Assembly: GCA_017478085.1 (NCBI GenBank)
Contig: JAFVEE010000088.1
Location: 1-41,454 of the forward strand
DNA from: Prevotella sp.
GTDB taxonomy: Bacteria; Bacteroidota; Bacteroidia; Bacteroidales; Bacteroidaceae
Direction of reading: 5' to 3'
Length of the DNA: 41,454 nucleotides
Under the pieces are notes generated by a model that did no database searches, was not told the origin of the DNA, and was given only the letters and a program-made list of their open reading frames with translations. This document shows positions 31,428-39,587 of the stretch, one piece after another; the first letter of the stretch is position 1, and each line of letters begins with the position of its first letter. Made by a program: the position numbers and the translations under genes.

Positions 31428-33440
31428 TTACTTCTTCACCCGGTACAGCCTGAAGCTCATGGCCGGCACCTCGTCGTTCAGCACCGTCTGCTTCTTCTCG
31501 GCCACGCAGCTGATGCTGCCTGCCTTCGGTGTGATCTTCTCCGGCTCGTCCAGCGTGTTCTCGTCGTCCATCGAGCCGTTGTGGCTCAGCGTCAGCGTCT
31601 CGGCGGTGCGCTCGCCCTTCATGCCCACCAGGTTGATGCTCACGGGCTGGGCCTGCTTCGACGTGTTGATGACCTTGATGATCACCTCGCCCTTCTCCTT
31701 GTCAAGGACCGACGAGGCGAACAGCCCGTCCTGTCCCTCCTGTCCGGCCACGGGCTTTTTGTCCATAGTCAGCTGCAGCACGTTCGTGCCTTTGTTCATG
31801 GCGTACATCTGCTGCACGTAGTAGCTCACGCTCTTGAACATCCTTGTGTTGTCGTACCAGATCATGTCGGGACGCCACTGCCAGCCGTCTATGTGGGCAA
31901 ACAGCGGGGCGTAGGTAGCCATCTCCACGATGTCGGCATTGCGCTCCAGGTCGGTCATAAAGGCTGCCTCGTAGAGCGAGGTCTCGAAGTGGTTCCATTT
32001 CTTGCCCTTGCCGTGGCAGGCATACTCGCCGGCAAACACCTTCGGGCCCTTGCGGTCGTAGCTCTCGTAGCGCAGTCCGCCACAGTTGGGCCAGCGCTCC
32101 TTCTCCTTGCCCTCGGGCGTGCCGAGGAACCAGTTCTCGGGACGGTAGAAGTGCTCGTCCACGAGGTCGGCCTTCAGCTCCTTCATCGCTGCCCAGCCCT
32201 TCTCGAAGTTCTTGCCCTCGCTGTCGGGGCCGCTCGTGCCCACGATCTTGATGTTGGGATATTTCTGGCGCATAGCCTCCACGAAGGGCTTCAGACGCTC
32301 AAAGTAGGGTGTGTCCCACTGCTCGTTGCCTATGCCTATGTACTTCATGTTGAAAGGCTCGGGGTGGCCCATCTCGGCGCGCACCTTACCCCATTTCGAG
32401 TCTACGGGGCCGTTGGCAAACTCCACCAGGTCCAGGCAGTCGTCGATGAAGGGCTGCAGCTCGTCCATCTTGGCATGGGCGTCCAGTCCGTTCTGGAACT
32501 GACAGGCCAGGCCTACGCTCAGCACGGGCAGCGGCTCGGCGCCGATGTCCTCGCACAACTGGAAGAACTCGAAGAAGCCCAGGCCGTAGCTCTGGTAGTA
32601 GTCGGCATAGTAGCGGTAGTCGAAGGTGTCCTCCCAGCGGTTCTTGTTCAGCGGACGGTTCTCCACCCGTCCCACGGTGTTCTTCCACTGGTAGCGGGTG
32701 TCCAGTGTGGTGCCCTCCACGATGCAGCCGCCGGGGAAGCGGAACACGCCGGGGTGCATGTCTTCCAGTGCCTGGGCCAGGTCCTTGCGCAGGCCGTTCT
32801 TCCTTCCCTTGTAGGTGTCCACGGGGAAGAGCGACACGTGCTCCAGGGCCACGGGGTTGCCGCTGCTCAGGAAGATTCTCAGCTGGGCCTTCGGCTCGGT
32901 GCGGTTGCTCTTCAGTACGATCTCGTACTGCTTCCACTCCGTGCCCTTCACGTCCACCTTCTGCTGCACGAACTCCTGGTGCTCCTCCATCGTGTTCTCA
33001 TTAATTAATTGTACGCGTATCTGCGAGTCGCCCTTCGGGGCCTTGGCCCAGACCGAGAAACGGTACTCCTTGCCCTTCTCGATGCCTATGCCAAAGTAGC
33101 CCTCGTTCTGCAAGCCCGTCCTGCGCTCGCGGTGACCGGGATCGCTCAGCACCACGTAGTGCGGACAGCGCTCGAACGGGCCGTCCTGCCTCAGCTCCAC
33201 GTTGCCGAACACGCGCCAGCCCATATAGGCCTGCGGAAACTCGAACGAGCGGTTCTTCACCAGCTCGCCATACAGACCGCCGTCGGCGGCAAAGTTGATG
33301 TCCTCGAAGAACAGACCGTACATCGTCGATGCCACGGGTGCCCCTACCTTGTTCGTCTTTACCTCCATCACGTGGCTCTGGGCCTGGGCCTGGAGCGCAG
33401 CCGTGAGGGCCAGTGCGCAGGAAAAAAGTTTCAGTTTCAT
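31428..33440 (-). CDS. Secreted alpha-L-arabinofuranosidase, GH51
   Basis: A 670-residue exo-enzyme releasing terminal arabinofuranose from arabinan or arabinoxylan. A signal peptide (1-20) is followed by the GH51 start VASTMYGLFFEDINFAADGG, a carbohydrate-binding-like insert (about 75-190: PHYVVLSDPG, YRFSVWAKAPKG), then the barrel with FRFPGGCIVEG, acid/base Glu373 in IGIGNEQWD and nucleophile Glu472 in VFAGEYACHG, and a C-terminal beta-sandwich ending MSFRLYRVKK. Both catalytic residues are intact. It has a full consensus promoter and its own terminator, so it is transcribed alone; no sugar regulator or SusCD pair is adjacent. Confidence 0.94.
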   Translation of the reverse strand: MKLKLFSCALALTAALQAQAQSHVMEVKTNKVGAPVASTMYGLFFEDINFAADGGLYGELVKNRSFEFPQAYMGWRVFGNVELRQDGPFERCPHYVVLSDPGHRERRTGLQNEGYFGIGIEKGKEYRFSVWAKAPKGDSQIRVQLINENTMEEHQEFVQQKVDVKGTEWKQYEIVLKSNRTEPKAQLRIFLSSGNPVALEHVSLFPVDTYKGRKNGLRKDLAQALEDMHPGVFRFPGGCIVEGTTLDTRYQWKNTVGRVENRPLNKNRWEDTFDYRYYADYYQSYGLGFFEFFQLCEDIGAEPLPVLSVGLACQFQNGLDAHAKMDELQPFIDDCLDLVEFANGPVDSKWGKVRAEMGHPEPFNMKYIGIGNEQWDTPYFERLKPFVEAMRQKYPNIKIVGTSGPDSEGKNFEKGWAAMKELKADLVDEHFYRPENWFLGTPEGKEKERWPNCGGLRYESYDRKGPKVFAGEYACHGKGKKWNHFETSLYEAAFMTDLERNADIVEMATYAPLFAHIDGWQWRPDMIWYDNTRMFKSVSYYVQQMYAMNKGTNVLQLTMDKKPVAGQEGQDGLFASSVLDKEKGEVIIKVINTSKQAQPVSINLVGMKGERTAETLTLSHNGSMDDENTLDEPEKITPKAGSISCVAEKKQTVLNDEVPAMSFRLYRVKK

Positions 33441-33483
33441 GTCTTTTCGTAATATGTTTTTAGTATTTTGGTTCTGTCACGTG

Positions 33484-33515
33484 CAAAATTAGTTAAAAAA
33501 ACGCAACGGGACAAA
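33484..33515 (-). promoter_or_regulatory. Promoter of the GH51 arabinofuranosidase gene
   Basis: On the minus strand TTTG (33512-33515) and TAATTTTG (33484-33491) are separated by exactly 20 bases. The start codon at 33440 is 43 bases downstream. Confidence 0.75.
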
Positions 33516-33535
33516 TGAAATTAAGGGAAAAGCAT

Positions 33536-33543
33536 TACTTTTG
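33536..33543 (+). promoter_or_regulatory. -7 promoter element of the receiver/kinase-like operon
   Basis: TACTTTTG lies 28 bases before the receiver-protein ATG at 33572. The upstream element is not a clear TTTG. Confidence 0.5.
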
Positions 33544-33571
33544 TAACACTTTAACTTATTAATTGTGATTT

Positions 33572-33928
33572 ATGAAGACAATACTTGTAGCAGAAGACAA
33601 CGACAGCAACTACATTCTGATGACTTACATCCTCAAGCGCGACTATCTTTTTAAGCGTGCCAAGAACGGCCAGGAGGCTGTCGATATGGCTGACGAAGGG
33701 GGCATCGACCTCATCCTGATGGACATCAAGATGCCCGTGATGGACGGCCTCGAGGCTACCACCCGCATCAAGGCTGCCCACCCCGACCTGCCCGTCGTGG
33801 CGCTCACGGCCAATGCTTTCGACAGCGACCGCCAGCTGGCCTTGCAGGCAGGCTGCAACGACTTCCTCTCGAAGCCCGTCAGCAGCGAGAAGTGCCTGTC
33901 CATGATTGCCAAGTACATTGGGAAATGA
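33572..33928 (+). CDS. Single-domain response regulator receiver
   Basis: A 118-residue CheY-like protein consisting only of a receiver domain. The acidic pair (Glu8, Asp9), phospho-acceptor Asp51 in LILMDIKMPVMDG, Thr79 in VALTANAF and Lys101 in FLSKPV are all present, so it should be phosphorylatable. No output domain is fused. The next gene, 42 bases on, is a kinase-like protein that lacks the phospho-donor histidine, so phosphate may come from another kinase. Role unknown. Confidence 0.93.
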   Translation: MKTILVAEDNDSNYILMTYILKRDYLFKRAKNGQEAVDMADEGGIDLILMDIKMPVMDGLEATTRIKAAHPDLPVVALTANAFDSDRQLALQAGCNDFLSKPVSSEKCLSMIAKYIGK

Positions 33929-33970
33929 GCCCGTTGTCGGCCCTTCAATAGAAATGTTTATATTCAGTTT

Positions 33971-35479
33971 ATGATGAGCAAAAAGCTTTTTATCTTATTT
34001 TTCAGCCTGCTCTTCTGCTGTTCCTTCGTGCTTGCACAGGATGCGGCTAAGAGCGACCTGCAGCAGCGTGCCGAGACTGAGGATGCCAAAGGCAGCGTGG
34101 CCAGTGCCCGTTTCTTCTATATCCGTGCCTTCGAAGACTATGTAGGCAAGGGGCAGGCCCAGCAGGGAGTAGAGTGTGGTGTCAAGGCCACGGCATTGTA
34201 TTATAAGGAGAATCTCTACAAGGAGGCCTTCGACCTGCTGCGTCGCATCGACCAGAACATCGAGTCGGGTGGCCAGAAGACGGCTGCTGCCAAGGCGGCC
34301 CTTCACTACCTCACCACCAAGGAGCGCTTCCAGATGTATATGAAGATGCGCAAGGCGGCCAGCGTGGTCGACCAGCTCAACATTATGGAGAACTACGCCA
34401 ATGCCTCGGGCGACGAGAGCCTGAAGAACGACCTGCTCTACAACAAGACCATCTATTACTACACCTTCGGACTGAACGAGCGGGGCAATGCCACGTTCCG
34501 CGAAATGGCCAACAAGCTCACGGCCCAGAAGGAGTATAGCAAGGTCGACGAGGTCTACCAGACACTCATTGCCAACGGTCGTCGCAGCAACAATGCCAGC
34601 CTGGTGGCGCAGTCCTATAGCAGCTATATCGTTTGGAAGGATTCGGTGGCCGAGCTGAAGCGTGCCGACGAGATCGGGGCCTTGAAGCAGCAGATAGCCG
34701 ACAACGAGGCCGCCATCTCCGAGAAGGACAGCTCGCTCTCTGCCCGCTGGATGATCATCGTGGGACTTGGCATCCTGGCTGCCGCCCTGGCCGCTGCCCT
34801 GGCAGTGGGGGCCGTCGTGCTGCTGCGGTTCATCGTCCTCACGCGCAAGCAGAAGAAAACCATCAAGCTGGCCAACGAGAACAATGCGCTCAAGGCTAAG
34901 TTCATCAGCAATATCTCGGCTCAGTTGGATCCTACTCTTCAGAAGCTCGACAGCCGCACGCCTGAGGTGAAGGCCCTGCTCGACTTCTCCGACCATATCC
35001 AGACCTTGTCGAAGTTGGAGAACTCTACCGACGAGGTGGAGCTGGAAGAGACGCAGATGGCTCAGTTCTGCGACGAGCTGATGGAGAAGATTCGCAACCG
35101 CGTGAAGACGGGCGTCACGCTCACGGTCAATGCGCCGAAGATGAGCGCTAAGATCAATAAGGAGTATGTGTCGCACATCCTGCTGCACCTGCTGGACAAT
35201 GCCGCTGAGTACACGCCCGAGGGTGGCCATATCTCGCTGGAGTTCAAGAAGCGCGGTGCTCATAAGCACCAGTTCCTGGTGTCCGACACTGGTTGTGGCA
35301 TTCCTGAGGAGAAGCGCGAGGATGTGTTCAAGCCTTTCCTCGAGATTCGCGACCTCACCAAGGGCGATGGTCTGGGGCTTCCTATCTGCAAGCAGATGGC
35401 GCTGAAGATGAATGGCGACCTCGACATCGATCCTGCCTTCACCAAGGGCACGCGCTTCGTGCTCGACCTTCACGCTTAG
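33971..35479 (+). CDS. TPR sensor kinase-like protein lacking the phospho-acceptor histidine
   Basis: A 502-residue membrane protein: signal peptide (1-22), helical TPR-like sensor region (about 25-250), a transmembrane helix near 257-288 (WMIIVGLGILAAALAAALAV), and a kinase-type region. Where an H-box normally reads NISHELRTPL this protein has FISNISAQLDPTLQ, so the histidine is replaced by Ala317. The ATP-binding part is largely kept: HLLDNAAEYTPEGG (N-box), SDTGCGIP (G1), FKPF (F-box) and GDGLGLPI (G2). It may bind ATP and act as a phosphatase, a scaffold or a pseudokinase toward the receiver encoded upstream (inference). A second start two bases-triplets in (33974) is equally possible. 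A 9-bp repeat array follows. Confidence 0.85.
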   Translation: MMSKKLFILFFSLLFCCSFVLAQDAAKSDLQQRAETEDAKGSVASARFFYIRAFEDYVGKGQAQQGVECGVKATALYYKENLYKEAFDLLRRIDQNIESGGQKTAAAKAALHYLTTKERFQMYMKMRKAASVVDQLNIMENYANASGDESLKNDLLYNKTIYYYTFGLNERGNATFREMANKLTAQKEYSKVDEVYQTLIANGRRSNNASLVAQSYSSYIVWKDSVAELKRADEIGALKQQIADNEAAISEKDSSLSARWMIIVGLGILAAALAAALAVGAVVLLRFIVLTRKQKKTIKLANENNALKAKFISNISAQLDPTLQKLDSRTPEVKALLDFSDHIQTLSKLENSTDEVELEETQMAQFCDELMEKIRNRVKTGVTLTVNAPKMSAKINKEYVSHILLHLLDNAAEYTPEGGHISLEFKKRGAHKHQFLVSDTGCGIPEEKREDVFKPFLEIRDLTKGDGLGLPICKQMALKMNGDLDIDPAFTKGTRFVLDLHA

Positions 35480-35488
35480 TCTTAGTTT

Positions 35489-35580
35489 ATGGGGCTTATA
35501 GGGCTTATGTGCCTTATTGGCCCCATAAGCTTTCTATAAGCCCCATTGGTCTCATAAGCCTTATAGGCCCTATAGGAGTC
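35489..35580. repeat. Ten tandem 9-bp units between the kinase-like gene and recA
   Basis: Units include ATGGGGCTT, ATAGGGCTT, ATGTGCCTT, ATTGGCCCC, ATAAGCTTT, ATAAGCCCC, ATTGGTCTC, ATAAGCCTT, ATAGGCCCT, ATAGGAGTC. There is one 2-base slip (CT at 35534-35535). The array spans nearly the whole gap between two convergent genes, ending two bases before the recA stop. Consensus about ATWRGSCYT, the same family as 5478-5558 and 29165-29227. Confidence 0.88.
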
Positions 35581-35582
35581 TT

Positions 35583-36611
35583 TTACCCTTCGCTGCTCAG
35601 GTGCTCCATGATCTGGGCCTCCAGTTCTTCGCACAGCTCGGGGTTGTCATGCAGCAGCTGCTTGGTGGCATCGCGGCCTTGTGCCAGCTTCGAGTCCTGG
35701 TAGCTGAACCACGAGCCGCTCTTCTTGATGATGCCGAACTCCACGCCCAGGTCTACGATCTCGCCAATCTTCGAGATGCCCTCGCCGAAGAGAATCTCGA
35801 ACTCTGCCTTGCGGAAGGGAGGTGCCACCTTGTTCTTCACCACCTTCACGCGCACCTGGTTGCCAATCACGTTCTCGCCGTCCTTGATGGCCGTCACGCG
35901 GCGTATGTCTAAGCGCACCGAGGCGTAGAACTTCAGCGCGTTGCCGCCCGTGGTGGTCTCGGGGTTGCCGAACATAATGCCGATCTTCTCGCGCAGCTGG
36001 TTGATGAAGATGCACGTGGTGTTGGTCTTCGAGATGGTGCCCGTCAGCTTGCGCAGTGCCTGGCTCATCAGTCGGGCGTGCAGGCCCACGGCGCTGTCGC
36101 CCATATCGCCCTCTATCTCCTTCTTCGGCGTCAGGGCGGCCACCGAGTCTATCACGATGATGTCGATGGCGGCCGACCGTATCAGCTGGTCGGCAATCTC
36201 CAGTGCCTGCTCGCCGTTGTCGGGCTGCGAGATGTACAGGTTGTCCACGTCCACGCCCAGCTTCTGTGCGTAGAAGCGGTCGAAGGCGTGCTCCGCGTCG
36301 ATGAAGGCGGCGATGCCTCCTGATTTCTGGCACTCGGCAATGGCGTGTATGGCCAGTGTGGTCTTACCGCTCGATTCCGGGCCGTAGATCTCGATGATCC
36401 TGCCCTTCGGGTAGCCGCCCACGCCCAGTGCGGCGTTCAGGCCGATGGAGCCTGTGGGTATCACGTCTACGTTTTCTATCTGCTCGTCGCCCATCCGCAT
36501 GATGGAGCCTTTGCCGAAGTCCTTCTCGATCTTCGACATGGCTGCCTGCAGGGCTTTCATTTTCTCTTGTTGAGGGGTTAGCTGCTCCCCTTCCATTTCT
36601 TTTTTTGCCAT
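35583..36611 (-). CDS. recA: Recombinase RecA
   Basis: ATP-dependent strand-exchange protein for homologous recombination and repair. The 342 residues carry Walker A GPESSGKT (77-84), [15 protein letters not shown] (Walker B), the L1/L2 region with [27 protein letters not shown], and the C-terminal domain. Start at 36611 gives the usual MAKKE beginning. Upstream is not the normal tight gap but a stretch with the CCTAGG decamer array and a four-helix-bundle gene. No SOS-type operator was recognised in the leader. Confidence 0.98.
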   Translation of the reverse strand: MAKKEMEGEQLTPQQEKMKALQAAMSKIEKDFGKGSIMRMGDEQIENVDVIPTGSIGLNAALGVGGYPKGRIIEIYGPESSGKTTLAIHAIAECQKSGGIAAFIDAEHAFDRFYAQKLGVDVDNLYISQPDNGEQALEIADQLIRSAAIDIIVIDSVAALTPKKEIEGDMGDSAVGLHARLMSQALRKLTGTISKTNTTCIFINQLREKIGIMFGNPETTTGGNALKFYASVRLDIRRVTAIKDGENVIGNQVRVKVVKNKVAPPFRKAEFEILFGEGISKIGEIVDLGVEFGIIKKSGSWFSYQDSKLAQGRDATKQLLHDNPELCEELEAQIMEHLSSEG

Positions 36612-36641
36612 AAGTGTTGTTTTTTTAGGGTTTATTTTTTT

Positions 36642-36751
36642 TCTAGGAGGGCCTAGGCGCTCCTAGGTTCTCCTAGGGGTGCCTAGGACTTCCTAGGGGC
36701 TCTTAGGCTGTCCTAGGTTTTCCTAGGCCCTCTTAGGGCTTCCTGTAGTCT
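36642..36751 (-). repeat. CCTAGG decamer array, recA side
   Basis: CCTAGG or one-base variants occur every 10 bases without slip at 36642, 36652, 36662, 36672, 36682, 36692, 36702, 36712, 36722, 36732, with a decayed unit at 36742. The four bases between cores vary. The array overlaps the last 12 residues and the stop codon of the four-helix-bundle gene. It is in the same orientation as the second array at 37389-37488, and both share the entry TAGGAGGGCCTAGGC. Confidence 0.92.
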
Positions 36752-37384
36752 TTTTCTTAGCTCCGCGTTTTCGGCTTTCAGGTGTTGGTTCTCGGCCTCC
36801 AGCGATTTTAGGCGGGCATCTACTTGCTGGCGATAGCCGGTGCGGGCAGCATACATGCGCTCCTTGATGCCACCCTCCGTTACGAAGCGATGCTCCAGCT
36901 TCTCTATGTAGGCACACATCATCTTGTCTGTTTGGTGACAAAGCGTCAGCAGCAAGTTGGCCATCTCCTCATCGTTCATCTTGGCGATCAGCGGAGCATA
37001 GTCGGAAAAGTCGTTATGGGTATGGCAGAACTCACGCAGCCTTCGCTGGCGCTCGTTCTTGGAAGACCAAAGGGAAAGGTGACGGGTGTTGATGTAGTCC
37101 TGGTAATCGGAGCGCAGCTCCTGCAGACTGCCCCGTGCCACGTTCAGCAGCTTGATCTCCATCTCCGAGCTGGTCTGTCCATCCTCGCTGCCCTCCACGA
37201 TGTTTTGCTTTCCGCTGCGGGCTGCCTGCACCATCTGGTCTACGGTGCGGTCGCCGTAGGGGGGCAGGAAGCGGTGGCAGAACTCCACCGTGAGCTGGTA
37301 GATGGCATCGGCCTTTCGGTAGAAGTAGAGGTCTTTCCATACTACTGCTTTTTTGAGCACCTTGCCTTTTGTGTCGTATTCCAT
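36713..37384 (-). CDS. Four-helix-bundle (S23/IVS-like) protein with C-terminal coiled coil
   Basis: A 223-residue protein of unknown function. Residues about 15-165 match the four-helix-bundle proteins first found in 23S rRNA intervening sequences and distantly related to the Avd accessory proteins of diversity-generating retroelements: LYFYRKADAIYQLTVEFCHR, RTVDQMVQAARSGKQNIVEG, SEMEIKLLNVARGSLQEL. Residues about 185-215 form a leucine-heptad coiled coil (LKSLEAENQHLKAENAELRK). The last 12 residues and the TAG stop come from the CCTAGG array; the start codon is a few bases from the second array. It sits between the Lys1-like gene and recA like an inserted cassette, with no promoter seen. 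A role in binding nucleic acid, perhaps the arrays themselves, is only a hypothesis. Confidence 0.8.
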   Translation of the reverse strand: MEYDTKGKVLKKAVVWKDLYFYRKADAIYQLTVEFCHRFLPPYGDRTVDQMVQAARSGKQNIVEGSEDGQTSSEMEIKLLNVARGSLQELRSDYQDYINTRHLSLWSSKNERQRRLREFCHTHNDFSDYAPLIAKMNDEEMANLLLTLCHQTDKMMCAYIEKLEHRFVTEGGIKERMYAARTGYRQQVDARLKSLEAENQHLKAENAELRKRLQEALRGPRKT

Positions 37385-37388
37385 TGCT

Positions 37389-37488
37389 TTTAGGTTTTTT
37401 AGGAGGGCCTAGGCAGTCCTAGGATTTCCTAGGGGTTCCTAGGCTGTCATAGGGGTTCCTAGGGGTTCCTAGGCCCTCCTAGGTTTTT
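37389..37488 (-). repeat. CCTAGG decamer array, Lys1-like gene side
   Basis: Cores every 10 bases: decayed units at 37389 and 37399, then CCTAGG at 37409, 37419, 37429, 37439, CATAGG at 37449, CCTAGG at 37459, 37469, 37479. The last unit touches the TAA stop of the Lys1-like gene (37487-37489). Same orientation and similar first and last units as the array at 36642-36751, so the two are direct repeats about 0.75 kb apart. Confidence 0.92.
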
Positions 37489-38722
37489 ATAACTCCAAGT
37501 CCCCATCAAAGATCTCGTGCCAGGGCAGGCCCTGCTTGTTCAGCTGCTCCATGAAGGGGTCGGGGTCGAACTCCTCTACGTTGAAGACGCCGGGTTTCCG
37601 CCATAGACCCTTGCAGAACATCATGGCACCGATCATGGCCGGCACGCCCGTGGTGTAGCTCACACCCTGCATGCCCGTCTCCTCGTAGGCGGCGCGGTGC
37701 GAGCAGTTGTTGTAGACGTAGTACGTGTGCTCCTTGCCGTCCTTCAGGCCGCGTATGCGACAGCCTATCGAGGTCTGGCCCTCGTAGTTCTCGCCCAGGT
37801 CCTGCGGGTTGGGCAGCACGGCCTTCAGGAACTGCAGGGGCACGATCTTCACCCGCGCCGTGCCGCTGCCGTCGGCCAGCGGAGCCTCGTACTCCACCTC
37901 GTCTATGCGGCTCATGCCTATGTTCTGTATCACCTCCAGGTGCTTCAGGTACTGCTGACCGAACGTCATCCAGAAGCGGGCCCGTTTGATGGTGGGATAG
38001 TTGATGACCAGGCTCTCTATCTCCTCGTGGTGCAGCAGATAGCTGTCGCGCGGCCCTATCTCGGGATAGTTCAGGTCCTTGTGAATCTCCAGCGGCTCGG
38101 TCTCGACCCACTGGCCGTTCTCCCAGTAGAGGCCCTTCTGCGTAATCTCGCGGATGTTGATCTCGGGGTTGAAGTTCGTGGCGAAGGCCTTGTGATGGTC
38201 GCCTGCGTTGCAGTCCACGATGTCTAAGTACTGAATCTCGTCGAAGTGGTGCTTGGCGGCGTAGGCGGTGAAGATGCTCGTCACGCCCGGGTCGAAACCG
38301 CAGCCCAGGATAGCCGTCAGCCCTGCCTCGCGGAAGCGGTCGCGGTAGGCCCATTGCCACGAGTACTCGAAGTGGGCCTCGTCCTTCGGCTCATAGTTGG
38401 CCGTGTCTAAGTAGTTGCACCCGCAGGCCAGACAGGCCTCCATGATGGTCAGGTCCTGATAGGGTAGGGCCAGGTTGATGACCAGCTCGGGCTTGTAGTC
38501 CGAGAAGAGGGCTTTCAGCTGCTCCACGTCGTCGGCGTCTACCTGTGCCGTTTTGATGGGCATGTCGTAGCCCTTCTGGTGGATGGCCTCCACCAGTGCG
38601 TCGCACTTTGCCTTTCTGCGGCTGGCAATCATAAACTCCGTAAACACGTCGGCATTCTGCACAATCTTGAATGCCGCCACCGTTGCGACGCCACCGGCGC
38701 CGATCATTAGTATTCTGCTCAT
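37487..38722 (-). CDS. Saccharopine-dehydrogenase-like protein (carboxynorspermidine dehydrogenase type)
   Basis: A 411-residue NAD(P)-dependent dehydrogenase. The Rossmann motif GAGGVATV (residues 8-15) opens the protein; VINLALPYQDLTIMEACLA and GFDPGVTSIFTAYAAKHHF are characteristic of the Lys1-like group that makes carboxynorspermidine or carboxyspermidine in the alternative polyamine pathway of gut Bacteroidota. That function fits better than lysine metabolism, but no nspC decarboxylase gene is adjacent to confirm it. The mscS stop lies four bases upstream, implying co-transcription. The gene is followed directly by the CCTAGG array. Confidence 0.85.
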   Translation of the reverse strand: MSRILMIGAGGVATVAAFKIVQNADVFTEFMIASRRKAKCDALVEAIHQKGYDMPIKTAQVDADDVEQLKALFSDYKPELVINLALPYQDLTIMEACLACGCNYLDTANYEPKDEAHFEYSWQWAYRDRFREAGLTAILGCGFDPGVTSIFTAYAAKHHFDEIQYLDIVDCNAGDHHKAFATNFNPEINIREITQKGLYWENGQWVETEPLEIHKDLNYPEIGPRDSYLLHHEEIESLVINYPTIKRARFWMTFGQQYLKHLEVIQNIGMSRIDEVEYEAPLADGSGTARVKIVPLQFLKAVLPNPQDLGENYEGQTSIGCRIRGLKDGKEHTYYVYNNCSHRAAYEETGMQGVSYTTGVPAMIGAMMFCKGLWRKPGVFNVEEFDPDPFMEQLNKQGLPWHEIFDGDLEL

Positions 38723-38726
38723 AGTA

Positions 38727-39575
38727 TTATTTGTTGATAATGTTCACATCCATGCGGTTGAAGGGGAACATGAAGCCGCGCTCCTTCAGCGTCTGGTACA
38801 CCGTCTCGTTCATATATCCGGCCACCGTCCAGTAGTCGCTGCCCTTGCACCACTGGCGCGTCGTGGCCACGCAGCCGCTGTCGCCCAGTTTTGTCAGGCC
38901 TATCCACGGGGCGGCCACCACTTCGCTGTCGCTCACGGGGCCTTGCAGGATCAGCTCGTTCTTCTGCTGAATCTCGCGGATGGCGGCCTTCACGGCGTCA
39001 AGGTCGGCCCCGTAGGCAAACTGGAAGTCCAGGTCCACGCGCCGGTACGGCTCCTTCGTCGAGTTCTTCATCGTGCCGGTCGACAGTCCGCCGTTCGGTA
39101 TGATGATGATCTGTGCGTCGTTCGTGCGGATGATGGTGTTGAAGATCTGTATCTCCTTCACCGTGCCGCTATAGCCCTGTGCCTCGATGAAGTCGCCCAC
39201 CTTGAAGGGCTTGAACAGCAGGATCATCACGCCGCCTGCGAAGTTCTGCAGCGTGCCGCTCAGGGCCATGCCGATGGCCACGCCGGCCGAGGCGAACAGG
39301 GCGATGAACGACGAGGTCTCGATGCCGAAGATGCCCACGATCACGATGGCCAGCAGGAACCACGCCACCACGTTCACGATGCTCGTCAGGAAGGTGTAGA
39401 GCGATTTGTCCACCTTGCTCTTCTCCAGCATCTTGGTGATGAGGCGGATGCCCCACTTGATGACCCAGCTGCCAATGAAGTACACGATGGCGGCCACGAT
39501 GAGGTTCTTGCAGAACCCTACTGCCCACTGGCCTACCAGCGAGTAGGTCTCGGGCGAAAAGATTTTCTCTAACAT
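38727..39575 (-). CDS. Small-conductance mechanosensitive channel, MscS family
   Basis: A 282-residue inner-membrane channel that opens under membrane tension to release solutes in osmotic downshock. Three N-terminal membrane helices are visible (FCKNLIVAAIVYFIGSWVI, IVNVVAWFLLAIVIVGIFG, and the pore helix ASAGVAIGMALSGTLQNFAG rich in Gly and Ala), followed by the beta domain (FKPFKVGDFIEAQGYSGTVK, TIIRTNDAQIIIIPNG) and the C-terminal alpha/beta domain. Length matches E. coli MscS. It starts 12 bases after the upstream unknown gene and ends four bases before the Lys1-like start. Confidence 0.94.
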   Translation of the reverse strand: MLEKIFSPETYSLVGQWAVGFCKNLIVAAIVYFIGSWVIKWGIRLITKMLEKSKVDKSLYTFLTSIVNVVAWFLLAIVIVGIFGIETSSFIALFASAGVAIGMALSGTLQNFAGGVMILLFKPFKVGDFIEAQGYSGTVKEIQIFNTIIRTNDAQIIIIPNGGLSTGTMKNSTKEPYRRVDLDFQFAYGADLDAVKAAIREIQQKNELILQGPVSDSEVVAAPWIGLTKLGDSGCVATTRQWCKGSDYWTVAGYMNETVYQTLKERGFMFPFNRMDVNIINK

Positions 39576-39587
39576 GTCTTTTTTTGA

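Noticed and set aside
36612-36641. SOS operator before recA
   Set aside because: The short T-rich leader contains no recognisable LexA-type palindrome.
36713-37384. Diversity-generating retroelement around the four-helix-bundle gene
   Set aside because: No reverse transcriptase, template repeat or variable-repeat target gene is present in the window; only the distant Avd resemblance supports the idea.
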